Assembly: GCF_002407205.1 (NCBI RefSeq)
Contig: NZ_CP023548.1
Location: forward strand, 1,760,501 to 1,824,500
Direction: 5' to 3'
From: Rhodobacter sp. CZR27
Lineage (GTDB): Bacteria; Pseudomonadota; Alphaproteobacteria; Rhodobacterales; Rhodobacteraceae
Length of the DNA stretch: 64,000 nt
Numbering within the stretch: position 1 is the first letter of the stretch; each line of letters opens with the position of its first letter. A model generated the notes under the pieces. It was not told the origin of the DNA, ran no database searches, and was given only the letters and a program-made list of their open reading frames with translations. Both the position numbers and the translations under genes were made by a program. Shown one piece after another: positions 7,076 through 15,091 of this stretch.

Positions 7076-8890
7076 ATGATACATCGAATCCGGCCGCTTC
7101 TGCGCCTGCTCCTCATCCCTGCAAGCCTTGCCGTCATGGCCGGCCCGGCCACGGCCGCGCCGCAGCACGGCATAGCTATGTATGGCGAACCGAAGCTTCC
7201 ACCGGATTTTGTGTCTCTGCCATACGTCAATCCGGATGCACCCAAAGGCGGGCGGATCGTGCTGGGCGAGACCGGCGGCTTCGATTCGCTCAACCCCTAT
7301 ATCGTGAAGGGCCGGGCGGCGGCCTCGCTGGGACCGATGACGGTCGAATCCCTGATGGGGCGCTCGATCGACGAGCCCTTCACCCTCTACGGCCTGCTTG
7401 CCGAATCGGTCGAGACCGACGCGGGGCGCACATGGGTCGAGTTCACGCTGCGCGAGGGCGCCCGATTCTCGGACGGCTCGCCCGTCACGGTCGCGGACGT
7501 GCTGTGGTCCTTCGAGACGCTCGGCACCAGGGGCATGCCGCGCTACTGGGTGGCGTGGAAGAAGATCGCGAAGGCCGAGCAGACCGGGCCGCGCTCCGTC
7601 CGCTTCACCTTCAACACCGAGGACCGCGAACTGCCCCTCGTGCTGGGCCTGCGGCCGATCCTGAAGAAGGCGCAGTGGGAGGGGCGCGATTTCGCGGCCT
7701 CCGGCTTCGAGGCGCCGATCGGCTCGGGTCCCTATGTGGTCGAAAGCTTCGAGCCGGGCCGGGTGATCCGCTACCGCCGCAATCCCGACTGGTGGGGCAA
7801 GGATCTGCCCTTCAACCGCGGCCAGCACAATTTCGACGAGGTGGTGATCGAATACTTCGGCGACGGCGGAGTGGCGTTCGAGGCGTTCAAGTCCGGCACG
7901 CTCACCAGCTTCCGCGAGGCCAATCCGGCGAAATGGGCGGTGAACTACGACTTCCCCGCCGTGCGCTCGGGCGAGATCGTCCGGTCCGAGATCCCGCATG
8001 GCCGCCCCTCGGGGATGGAGGGGCTGGTGATGAACATCCGCCGGCCGATCTTCGCCGACTGGCGCGTGCGCGAGGCGATGATCCGCGCCTTCAACTTCGA
8101 GCTGGTCAACACCACTCTGACCGGCGGGGCCGAGCCGCGGATCCGCTCCTATTTCTCGAACTCCGACCTCGGGATGGAGCCGGGCAAGCCGGCCGAGGGG
8201 CGCGAGCGCGCCCTGCTCGCCCCCTTCGCGGCAGAGCTTCTGCCCGGCACGCTGGAAGGCTATGCCCTGCCCGTCTCCGACGGCTCCGAGTCCAACCGCA
8301 AGGGGCTGCGGGCGGCGGCGAAGCTGCTCGCCGAGGCAGGGTGGCAGGTCGAGGACGGCGTGCTGAAGGACGGCAAGGGCCAGCCCTTCGCCTTCGAGAT
8401 CCTGTTGCAGCAGGGCTCGGACACCATGCTCTCGGCCGCCAACATCTACCGGCAGGCGCTGGCGCGGCTGGGGATCTCGGTGCGGATCACCACGGTGGAT
8501 CCGGCGCAGTTCAAGCAGCGGGTGGACGGGCAGGACTTCGACATGACCCATTTCATCCGCTCGCTCACCCTGTCGCCGGGGAACGAGCAGCTGCTCTACT
8601 GGTCGGCCGAGGGCAAGGACGTGCCGGGCTCGCGCAACCTGATGGGGATGGACAGTCCGGCGGCCGAAGCGATGATCCGGCACATGCTCGCGACCTCGGA
8701 CCCGGAGGAGTTCCGGGCCTCGGTGCGGGCGCTGGACCGCATCCTTACGGCGGGTCGCTATGTTGTTCCGATCTGGTATTCCGACGTCTCGCGGCTGGCG
8801 CATGACAGGCACCTGCGCTATCCGGCGAAACTGCCCATCTATGGCGACTGGCCGGGCTTCCTGCCGGACGTCTGGTGGCACGAGGACTGA
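7076..8890 (+). CDS. Periplasmic peptide-binding protein, ABC transporter family 5 (YejA-like)
   Basis: Binds oligopeptides or a peptide-like solute in the periplasm and delivers it to an ABC importer. The 604-aa preprotein has a signal peptide (RIRPLLRLLLIPASLAVMAG, cleavage after about residue 28 near ATAAPQHG). It then has the YejA-type opening HGIAMYGEP and PDFVSLPYVNPDAPKGG, the family-5 block FTLREGARFSDGSPVTVADV (about 125-144), and the conserved YWSAEGKDVPGSRNLMGM near the C-terminus. The ATG is chosen because it is followed at once by the signal peptide; AGGAG lies 11 nt upstream. No permease or ATPase gene adjoins it, so the transporter partners must lie elsewhere. A small lipoprotein gene follows 15 nt downstream. 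Confidence 0.9.
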   Translation: MIHRIRPLLRLLLIPASLAVMAGPATAAPQHGIAMYGEPKLPPDFVSLPYVNPDAPKGGRIVLGETGGFDSLNPYIVKGRAAASLGPMTVESLMGRSIDEPFTLYGLLAESVETDAGRTWVEFTLREGARFSDGSPVTVADVLWSFETLGTRGMPRYWVAWKKIAKAEQTGPRSVRFTFNTEDRELPLVLGLRPILKKAQWEGRDFAASGFEAPIGSGPYVVESFEPGRVIRYRRNPDWWGKDLPFNRGQHNFDEVVIEYFGDGGVAFEAFKSGTLTSFREANPAKWAVNYDFPAVRSGEIVRSEIPHGRPSGMEGLVMNIRRPIFADWRVREAMIRAFNFELVNTTLTGGAEPRIRSYFSNSDLGMEPGKPAEGRERALLAPFAAELLPGTLEGYALPVSDGSESNRKGLRAAAKLLAEAGWQVEDGVLKDGKGQPFAFEILLQQGSDTMLSAANIYRQALARLGISVRITTVDPAQFKQRVDGQDFDMTHFIRSLTLSPGNEQLLYWSAEGKDVPGSRNLMGMDSPAAEAMIRHMLATSDPEEFRASVRALDRILTAGRYVVPIWYSDVSRLAHDRHLRYPAKLPIYGDWPGFLPDVWWHED

Positions 8891-8905
8891 GAGCGAGCAG
8901 AGAAG

Positions 8906-9037
8906 ATGAAGAAGCTGATGGTTCTGGCGGCCCTCGCGGCCGCCCTTCAGGGCTGCAACACGGTGGCCGGCGTGGGTCAGGACATCACCGGCGGCGCGAA
9001 CCGCGTCGGGAACTGGGTGCTCGGGCCGGGATACTGA
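8906..9037 (+). CDS. Entericidin-like small lipoprotein
   Basis: A 43-aa product: a short signal sequence beginning MKKLMVLAALAAAL, a lipobox LQGC with the lipidated Cys at position 17, then a Gly-rich tail with NTVAGVGQDI, the hallmark of the entericidin A/B (EcnAB) family. Such proteins are outer- or inner-membrane-anchored bacteriolytic or stress lipoproteins; the function in this organism is unknown. It lies 15 nt after the peptide-binding protein gene, and GAGCAGAGAAG precedes the ATG, so it is probably co-transcribed. Confidence 0.85.
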   Translation: MKKLMVLAALAAALQGCNTVAGVGQDITGGANRVGNWVLGPGY

Positions 9038-9072
9038 GCGCGACGGCCGGATTTTCCCGATCCGGCTGAACG

Positions 9073-9090
9073 GGCGGCCGCGCGGCCGCC
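9073..9090. terminator. GC hairpin after the entericidin gene
   Basis: A 7-bp perfect inverted repeat (9073-9079 with 9084-9090) lies in the convergent gap after the entericidin stop. No T-run follows, so the terminator role is tentative. Confidence 0.35.
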
Positions 9091-9149
9091 GCAAGCTGGA
9101 GACAGCAAACGCCGCGACCCGACAAGAGCGGCGCGGGGCGAGCGCCCGA

Positions 9150-9172
9150 CCGGTCCGGCGACACCGGACCGG
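9150..9172. terminator. Hairpin between entericidin and RND pump genes
   Basis: A perfect 9-bp stem (9150-9158 with 9164-9172) with a 5-nt loop lies 19 nt beyond the RND pump stop on the minus strand. It is probably the end signal of the efflux operon, without a clear T-tail. Confidence 0.45.
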
Positions 9173-9190
9173 CCACGTCGTCCGGTCCCG

Positions 9191-12100
9191 CTACTGCGCC
9201 ACGAAGATCCGGGGCGGCGGCGATTTCTCCAGCCGGGCCACCCGTTCCTCCAGCGCCCCGAACTCGGCCTCGCGGGCGGCCAGACGGGCCGCCAGCTCCT
9301 CGGCCGACGGCTCCTCGGGCTCGGCATCCCGCGCGGTGGCGATGCCGCTGAAGATCCGCGCCAGAAGCCGCGAGAGGTCGTCCATGATCAGGAAGAACGA
9401 CGGCACCACGACGAGGCTCAGGACCGTCGAGACGATGATCCCCCCGATCACCGCCGTCGCCATCGGCGCGCGGAACGGCCCGCCCTCGCCCACCCCCAGC
9501 GCCGAGGGCAGCATCCCCGCAGACATGGCGATCGAGGTCATGACGATCGGCCGCGCGCGCTTGTGACCGGCTTCCATGATCGCGGTGAAGCGGTCCATCC
9601 CGCGCGCCCGCATCTCGACCGCGAAATCCACCAGCAGGATCGCGTTCTTCGTGACGATCCCCATCAGCATCAGGATGCCGATCAGCACCGGCATCGACAG
9701 CGCCGATCCGGTCAGGATCAGCGCCGCCGCTACCCCGCCAATGGCCAAGGGCAGCGAGAACAGGATGGTGAAGGGCTGCAGCACCGAGCGGAACAGCAGG
9801 ATCAGCACCGTCAGCACCAGCATCAGGCCCAGGATCATCGCACGGCCGAAGCTTTGCAGCAGCTCCTGCTGGATCTCGGCATCGCCCGCCTCGGCGATGC
9901 GGACTGTGGGCGGAAGCTCCACGCTCTCGGTGATCTCCTTGAAGCGGGCCGAGGCGGTCCCCAGCGCCACACCCACCGGCAGGTTCGCCCCGATGGTCGC
10001 ACGGCGTTCGCGGTTCAGCCGGTCCACCACGCTGGGGCCTTCCGCGATGCGGATATCGGCCACCGCCGACAGCGGCACCTGAGCGCCCGAAGCGGTCGTG
10101 ACCTTGAGCGAGGCAAGCCGGGCAAGATCGCCACGCGCCGTGGGCGCGATCTGCACCCGGACCGGGATCAGCCGGTCATCAATGGAGAGCTTGGCAAGGC
10201 TCGCGTCGATATCGCCGATGGTGGCCACGCGGACGATCTCGGCGATCTGGCGCGTCGTGACGCCAAGCCGCGCCGCTTCCTTCTCGCGCGGCGTGATCTG
10301 AAGCTCGGGCCGCGGCAGCGCGCCTTCCGAGGCCACATCGTCCAGCAGCGGATCGCCCCGCATCGCCGCCTCGAGCCGCGCCACGGCAAGGTTCAGGTCG
10401 GCCTCGCTCGAGGACAGGATCGAGAACGACAGGTCGCGCTCGCCGCGGTCGTTCAGCTTGAAGGCGCGCAGGTCGGGCACCGCGGAAAGAAGGCGGAAGA
10501 TCTCGGCCTCGATCTCGTTCTGCGGCCGGACGCGGCCCTTCGGCTCCAGCCCCGGAAGGAACGGCCCGATCCCGGGCAGGCGCTGCATCAGGCTCGAGAT
10601 GCGGTAGCTGAGGCGATGGTCGAGCTTGTCGAGCAGGATCGTCACACTCGCGCGGCGGATGTCGCGCTCGCCGGTGGGCGAGGCGCCGCCGAGCACGAAG
10701 ACGTCCTTGACCCCATTCACGTCCCGGATCAGCGCCGCCATCTTGCGGGTCGCGGCATCGGTGTCGTCGAGCGACGAGCCGGGCGCGAGTTCCACGCTCA
10801 GCGGGATGCGGCTCACGTCCTCGGGCGGGATGAAGCTGCCGGGGATGCGGAGCATGAAGAACATCGAGATCGCCAGAACGCCGATGGCCGCCAGCAGTGT
10901 CAGGTAGCGCATCTTCAGCGTGCGCCGCACGAGGCCGAGGTAGCTGCGCATGATGAAGCCATCCTCTTGCGGGTGCTCGTCGGCATCCTTGGGCCGCATG
11001 AGATAGGCCGACATCATCGGCGTGATGAGCCGTGCGACCAGCAGCGAGAAGAGCACCGAGATGGCGACGGTCAGGCCGAACTGCTCGAAATACTGCCCCG
11101 GGATGCCCGGCATGAACGAGACCGGCACAAAGACCGCCACGATGGTGAGCGAGGTCGCGATCACCGCCATGCCGATCTCGTCCGCTGCATCGATGGCGGC
11201 GCGGTAGGGCGTCTTGCCCATTCGGATGTGGCGGGCGATGTTCTCGATCTCGACGATGGCGTCGTCCACGAGGATGCCGGTGGCGAGCGTGATGGCGAGG
11301 AAGCTGACAAGGTTCAGCGAGAAGCCCAGCAGGTCCATGATCCAGAACGTAGGCACCGCCGAGAGCGGCAGCGCCACCGCCGCGATGAAGGTCGCACGCC
11401 AGTTCTTCAGGAACGCGAGCACCACCAGCGTCGCCAGCAGCGCGCCTTCCAGCAGGGTATGAAGCGCCGCCTCGTAGTTGCCGTAGGTGTAGAACACCGT
11501 GTCATCGACCAGTTCCGCCCGCACCTCCGGGTGCTTGGCTGCAAGGTCGGCGAGGACGGCGTTCACGGTTTCCGCCACCGAAACCTCGCTCGCCCCCTTG
11601 GCGCGGAACACGGCGAAGGTCACCACCGGCTCGTCGTTGTGGCGCGAGAACGAGCGCAGTTCCTCGTAGGTGTCCACGACCTCGCCCAGATCCGCCAGCC
11701 GGACATGCCGGCCCGACGGCAGCGCGATGGTGGTCTGGGCCAGGCGCTCCACGGTCGAGGCGTCGCCCAGCGTGCGGATCGCCTGCTCGCCCTGCCCCAG
11801 CTGCGACCGGCCCGAGCCGAGGTTTGCGTTCGTGGCGCGCACCTGCACGTTCACCTGCGGCGCGGTGATGCCATAGCTTGCAAGCTTCACCGGATCGAGT
11901 TCCACCCGGATCTCGCGCTCGGCGCCGCCGTAGCGGTCGACGCGGCCGATGCCGGGCTTGCCCTGCAAGGCGCGGGTCACGGTGTCGTCGACGAACCACG
12001 ACAGCTCCTCGATCGTCATGTCGGGCGAGGAGACCGCGAAATTCATGATCGCCTGCCCCTCGACGTCGATGCGGCTGACGATCGGCGCCTCGATGTCGCC

Positions 12101-12460
12101 CGGCAGGTCGCCGCGGATCTGGTCGATGGCGTCCTTGGTGTCCTGCACCGCCTTGTCGGTCGGCACCTCCATGCGGAACTCGACCGCGGTGGTGGAGCGG
12201 CCGTCCACCACGGTCGAGGTGATGTTCTTCACCCCGGTGATGCCGGCAACGGCATCCTCGATCTCCTTGGTGACCTGGGTCTCCATCTCGGCCGGCGCGG
12301 CGCCGGACTGGTTGACCACCACCGCCACCAGCGGCACGTCGATGTTCGGGAAGCGGGTGATCGGCAGCGAGTTGAAGGACTGCCAGCCCAGCACCACGAG
12401 CAGCACGAAGCCGAGGATCGGGGCGACGGGGTTGCGGATCGACCAGGCGGAGAAGTTCAT
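9191..12460 (-). CDS. RND multidrug efflux transporter, AcrB/HAE1 family
   Basis: Inner-membrane proton-driven pump that exports drugs or other hydrophobic compounds through a tripartite complex. The 1,089-aa protein has the RND layout: TM1 at the N-terminus (ending the motif RNPVAPILGFVLLVVLGW), a large periplasmic loop, the TM4 proton-relay motif ATGILVDDAIVEIEN with its two Asp residues, a second periplasmic loop from about residue 540, and a second TM block with GIVTKNAILLVDFA. Unusual is a charged C-terminal extension of about 45 residues after the last membrane segment (SAEELAARLAAREAEFGALE, heptad-like). It lies 10 nt downstream of its adaptor gene in a tetR-adaptor-pump operon. No outer-membrane channel gene is nearby. 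Confidence 0.93.
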   Translation of the reverse strand: MNFSAWSIRNPVAPILGFVLLVVLGWQSFNSLPITRFPNIDVPLVAVVVNQSGAAPAEMETQVTKEIEDAVAGITGVKNITSTVVDGRSTTAVEFRMEVPTDKAVQDTKDAIDQIRGDLPGDIEAPIVSRIDVEGQAIMNFAVSSPDMTIEELSWFVDDTVTRALQGKPGIGRVDRYGGAEREIRVELDPVKLASYGITAPQVNVQVRATNANLGSGRSQLGQGEQAIRTLGDASTVERLAQTTIALPSGRHVRLADLGEVVDTYEELRSFSRHNDEPVVTFAVFRAKGASEVSVAETVNAVLADLAAKHPEVRAELVDDTVFYTYGNYEAALHTLLEGALLATLVVLAFLKNWRATFIAAVALPLSAVPTFWIMDLLGFSLNLVSFLAITLATGILVDDAIVEIENIARHIRMGKTPYRAAIDAADEIGMAVIATSLTIVAVFVPVSFMPGIPGQYFEQFGLTVAISVLFSLLVARLITPMMSAYLMRPKDADEHPQEDGFIMRSYLGLVRRTLKMRYLTLLAAIGVLAISMFFMLRIPGSFIPPEDVSRIPLSVELAPGSSLDDTDAATRKMAALIRDVNGVKDVFVLGGASPTGERDIRRASVTILLDKLDHRLSYRISSLMQRLPGIGPFLPGLEPKGRVRPQNEIEAEIFRLLSAVPDLRAFKLNDRGERDLSFSILSSSEADLNLAVARLEAAMRGDPLLDDVASEGALPRPELQITPREKEAARLGVTTRQIAEIVRVATIGDIDASLAKLSIDDRLIPVRVQIAPTARGDLARLASLKVTTASGAQVPLSAVADIRIAEGPSVVDRLNRERRATIGANLPVGVALGTASARFKEITESVELPPTVRIAEAGDAEIQQELLQSFGRAMILGLMLVLTVLILLFRSVLQPFTILFSLPLAIGGVAAALILTGSALSMPVLIGILMLMGIVTKNAILLVDFAVEMRARGMDRFTAIMEAGHKRARPIVMTSIAMSAGMLPSALGVGEGGPFRAPMATAVIGGIIVSTVLSLVVVPSFFLIMDDLSRLLARIFSGIATARDAEPEEPSAEELAARLAAREAEFGALEERVARLEKSPPPRIFVAQ

Positions 12461-12470
12461 CGCTGGCCCC

Positions 12471-13640
12471 TCAGTTCACGGGCTCGGCCGGGACCGGATT
12501 GATCCGGTCGCCGGGACGGACGAAGGCCGCGGCCTTGGTCACCACCAGATCGCCGGGCGCGAGGCCCTCGACGATCTCGACCATGCCATCGTCGCGGATG
12601 CCGGTCAGGACGCGGCGGCGCTCGACCTTGCCCTCGGACACCCGCATCACCGTCGATCCCTCGGGGCCGGAACCCACCGCGGTGATCGGCACCGCCAGCG
12701 TCCTGCGCTCGGCGATCAGGATCTCGGCCTCGGCGAACATGCCCGAGCGGACGCGCTCCATCCGCTCGATGGCGATGCGGGCGCGGCCAAGGCGGGTCTC
12801 GGTGTCGATCGCGGGCTCGACCAGCCGGACGGAGCCGATCAGCGGCTCGTCCGCCCCCAGCGTGCGGATCAGCACCGTCTGGCCCGGCTTCAGGCGGATC
12901 AGATCCTGCTCGGGCACATCGGCGAACAGTTCCAGCGCCGCGTCGCGCAGCAGCGTGAACATCGGCTCGCCCTGCGCCGCGGCGATGGCGCCGATCTTGG
13001 CATTGCGCTCGACGATCTCGCCCGCGACCGGCGCCACCACATTGGTCCGCTCGCGCTGAAGCTCGATGTTGGCCAGTTGCGCCTCAGCCAGCAGCACCTG
13101 CGCGCGGGCGGCCGCCAGCGTCTGGCGCGCCACCATCACCCGGGCATTGGCCGAGATCGCGCCCGCCTGCGCCGTATCGGCCGCCGCCTGCGAGGCCGCG
13201 CCCTGCTGGCGCAGCTGCGCCGTGCGCTGGCTGACGCGCTGCGCCTCGTCCGAGGACGCCTGCGCCTCCAGCACCTGCGCCTCGGCCTGCGCAATGGTGG
13301 CCCTGGCCGAGGCGAGCGCCGCGGTGAACTGGCTTTTCTGCAGTTCGAGGGTGGAGAGCGACAGCCGCGCCAGCACCTCGCCCTCGGCCACGTAATCGCC
13401 GACCTCGGCCTCCAGCGTCTCGATCGGCTGGCCCTCGATCAGCGGCTGGACCTGCACCAGCTCCACCGCGCCGACAAGGCCCGAGGCGATCACCCGGTCG
13501 CGCATCACCCGCTCGCCCACGGTCGAGACGGTGATGGCCGGCAGCGCCTGATGCTGCGGTTGCGGCGGGGCGACCTCCTGTGCGGACAGGGCCGCCGGCA
13601 GCGCGCTCAGGAAAACGACGGTCAGGAGGATGCGCCGCAT
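12471..13640 (-). CDS. RND efflux periplasmic adaptor (membrane fusion protein)
   Basis: Bridges the RND pump with an outer-membrane channel. The 389-aa product has an N-terminal signal sequence (MRRILLTVVFLSALPAALSA) and a lipoyl/biotinyl half-motif (VQPLIEGQPIETLEAEVGDY). It then has a long alpha-hairpin rich in Ala, Glu and Gln (about 95-180, strong heptad character), the second lipoyl half NVVAPVAGEIVERNAKIGAI, and a beta-barrel domain ending in GLAPGDLVVTKA. There is no lipobox, so it is a soluble or N-terminally anchored periplasmic protein. The start overlaps the tetR stop by 19 nt, showing translational coupling. Confidence 0.93.
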   Translation of the reverse strand: MRRILLTVVFLSALPAALSAQEVAPPQPQHQALPAITVSTVGERVMRDRVIASGLVGAVELVQVQPLIEGQPIETLEAEVGDYVAEGEVLARLSLSTLELQKSQFTAALASARATIAQAEAQVLEAQASSDEAQRVSQRTAQLRQQGAASQAAADTAQAGAISANARVMVARQTLAAARAQVLLAEAQLANIELQRERTNVVAPVAGEIVERNAKIGAIAAAQGEPMFTLLRDAALELFADVPEQDLIRLKPGQTVLIRTLGADEPLIGSVRLVEPAIDTETRLGRARIAIERMERVRSGMFAEAEILIAERRTLAVPITAVGSGPEGSTVMRVSEGKVERRRVLTGIRDDGMVEIVEGLAPGDLVVTKAAAFVRPGDRINPVPAEPVN

Positions 13641-14254
13641 GGCTCGCCTTTCGCTTGAAGCTGCGCGACCTCGTCCAGGGTCGCGTCGATGGTACGCAGC
13701 AGGAGGGATTTCAGTTCAGTGGCGCCGGCCTTCTTCTGCGGCCAGTCGAGCGCCCAGGTCTTGACCAGCATCACCACGAAGGCCGCATGGGCGCCAAAGC
13801 GGCGGTGTGCCTCGTCGGGGGCAAGGCCGGTGACGCGGGCGAAGATGCCGACCAGGGCCCGCTCGATCTCGGCCTCCATCCGGCGGCAGATCTCGCCGAT
13901 CTCGGGGTTGCGGTGCGCCATGGCGGTGATCTCGGCCCAGAGCGGGGCGTCCTCCTCGCAAAGCTTCACCTCGATCCGGTAGCGCAGGATCTCGCGCAGG
14001 CGCGCCAGCGGGTCGGTCGAACTGACCACCGCCATGAAATCGCGCTCCACGCCCTTCAGGTCGCGCAGCACGATGGCCTCGACGATGGCCGCCTTCGACG
14101 GAAAGTAGCGGTAGAAGTTGCCGACGCTCATCCCGGCGGCCCGCGCCAGATCCTGCATCGAGGCGCCGTCGAAGCCCTTGTCGGCAAAGGTTCCCCGGAT
14201 CAGGTCCAGGATCTCTCCGCTCCGCTGGGCGGAGGCGAGCGCGCTGTCCGACAT
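13622..14254 (-). CDS. TetR-family repressor of the RND efflux operon
   Basis: A 210-aa one-component regulator. The N-terminal helix-turn-helix domain contains GFDGASMQDLARAAGMSVGN and FYRYFPSKAAIVEAIV (about 29-65), the canonical TetR signature. The C-terminal part is the ligand-binding and dimer domain. The start at 14254 follows GGAGAGG by 2-7 nt and gives a normal N-terminus. It is the first gene of the operon with the adaptor and RND pump. A perfect 20-bp palindrome 16 nt upstream of its ATG is the probable operator, so it most likely represses itself and the pump until an inducer binds. It could also control the divergent DsbA-like/MFS pair. Confidence 0.92.
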   Translation of the reverse strand: MSDSALASAQRSGEILDLIRGTFADKGFDGASMQDLARAAGMSVGNFYRYFPSKAAIVEAIVLRDLKGVERDFMAVVSSTDPLARLREILRYRIEVKLCEEDAPLWAEITAMAHRNPEIGEICRRMEAEIERALVGIFARVTGLAPDEAHRRFGAHAAFVVMLVKTWALDWPQKKAGATELKSLLLRTIDATLDEVAQLQAKGEPCGASS

Positions 14255-14270
14255 GGCCTCTCCTGCGGGA

Positions 14271-14290
14271 GCGAATGAACGTTCATTCGC
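14271..14290. promoter_or_regulatory. TetR operator, perfect 20-bp palindrome
   Basis: The two halves (14271-14280 and 14281-14290) are exact reverse complements centred on AACGTT. A minus-strand promoter, TTGAAC-N16-TATCTG, lies immediately upstream, so a bound repressor would cover the transcription start of the tetR operon. Confidence 0.85.
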
Positions 14291-14449
14291 AGATAGCCGA
14301 GCCTGCGGCAAGTTCAAGAGGCCGTGAGGGCCCGCCGCTTGCATCCCCCGGGCGGGAGGCGTAGCACGGGGGCCGTCCTCGGCCAGCCGCGCCAGCCCGC
14401 CGGGGACGCTCCCCGACCGACGCCCCGCCCGACGACGAAAGGAGCGGCC

Positions 14450-15091
14450 ATGATCCGCCTCGATATCTTTTCCGATCCGATCTGCCCCTGGTGCTACATC
14501 GGCAAGGCGCTGCTCGACCGGGCGCTCGAGACGCGGCCGGATCATCCCTTCGTCATCGCCTGGCATCCGTTCCAGCTGAACCCGGACATGCCGCGCGAGG
14601 GCGTGGACCGGCGCAGCTACCTCGAGGCGAAGTTCGGCGGACGCGAGCGCGCCGTCGAGATCTACGCCAAGGTTCAGGCGGCGGCGGAGGCGGCGGGCGT
14701 CGGGATCGACTTCGAGCGGATGGAGCGCACGCCGAATACGCTCGACGCGCACCGGCTGATCCACTGGGCGGGGATCGAAGGGCGGCAGGCGGCGGTGGTG
14801 GCCGCGCTGTTCCGCGGCTACTTCCGCGAGGGGCTGGACATCGGCAATCCCGAGGTGCTGGCGGATCTGGCGGCGGGATGCGGGATGGACCGCGCCCTGA
14901 CGGCGCGGCTGCTCGCCTCTGACGCCGACCGCGACGACATCCTTGCCCGCGATGCCGATGCGCGGGCGAAGGGGGTGCAGGCCGTGCCGACCTTCCTCGT
15001 CGATGGCCGCTATGTGGTGGCGGGGACGCAACCCGTCACCCTCTGGCAGCAGGCGATCGACGAGATCGCGGCCGGGGAGGCGAAGGCATGA
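14450..15091 (+). CDS. DsbA-family oxidoreductase, FrnE-like
   Basis: A cytosolic thioredoxin-fold protein of the DsbA/FrnE group (213 aa). The N-terminus MIRLDIFSDPICPWCYIGKA contains the CPWC redox motif at about residues 12-15. An all-helical insertion follows, and the fold closes with the cis-Pro region GVQAVPTFLVDGRYVVAGTQ. No signal peptide is present, in line with FrnE-type proteins that act in the cytosol on thiols or as 2-hydroxychromene-2-carboxylate isomerase relatives. The ATG follows AAAGGAG by 6 nt. It overlaps the MFS gene downstream by 4 nt, forming a two-gene operon divergent from the TetR efflux operon. Confidence 0.88.
   Translation: MIRLDIFSDPICPWCYIGKALLDRALETRPDHPFVIAWHPFQLNPDMPREGVDRRSYLEAKFGGRERAVEIYAKVQAAAEAAGVGIDFERMERTPNTLDAHRLIHWAGIEGRQAAVVAALFRGYFREGLDIGNPEVLADLAAGCGMDRALTARLLASDADRDDILARDADARAKGVQAVPTFLVDGRYVVAGTQPVTLWQQAIDEIAAGEAKA

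Noticed and set aside
9563..12502. 979-codon open frame antisense to the RND pump
   Set aside because: Composition (runs of Arg, His, Gln, Asp) is the usual shadow of a high-GC gene on the other strand. The RND motifs are unambiguous on the minus strand.
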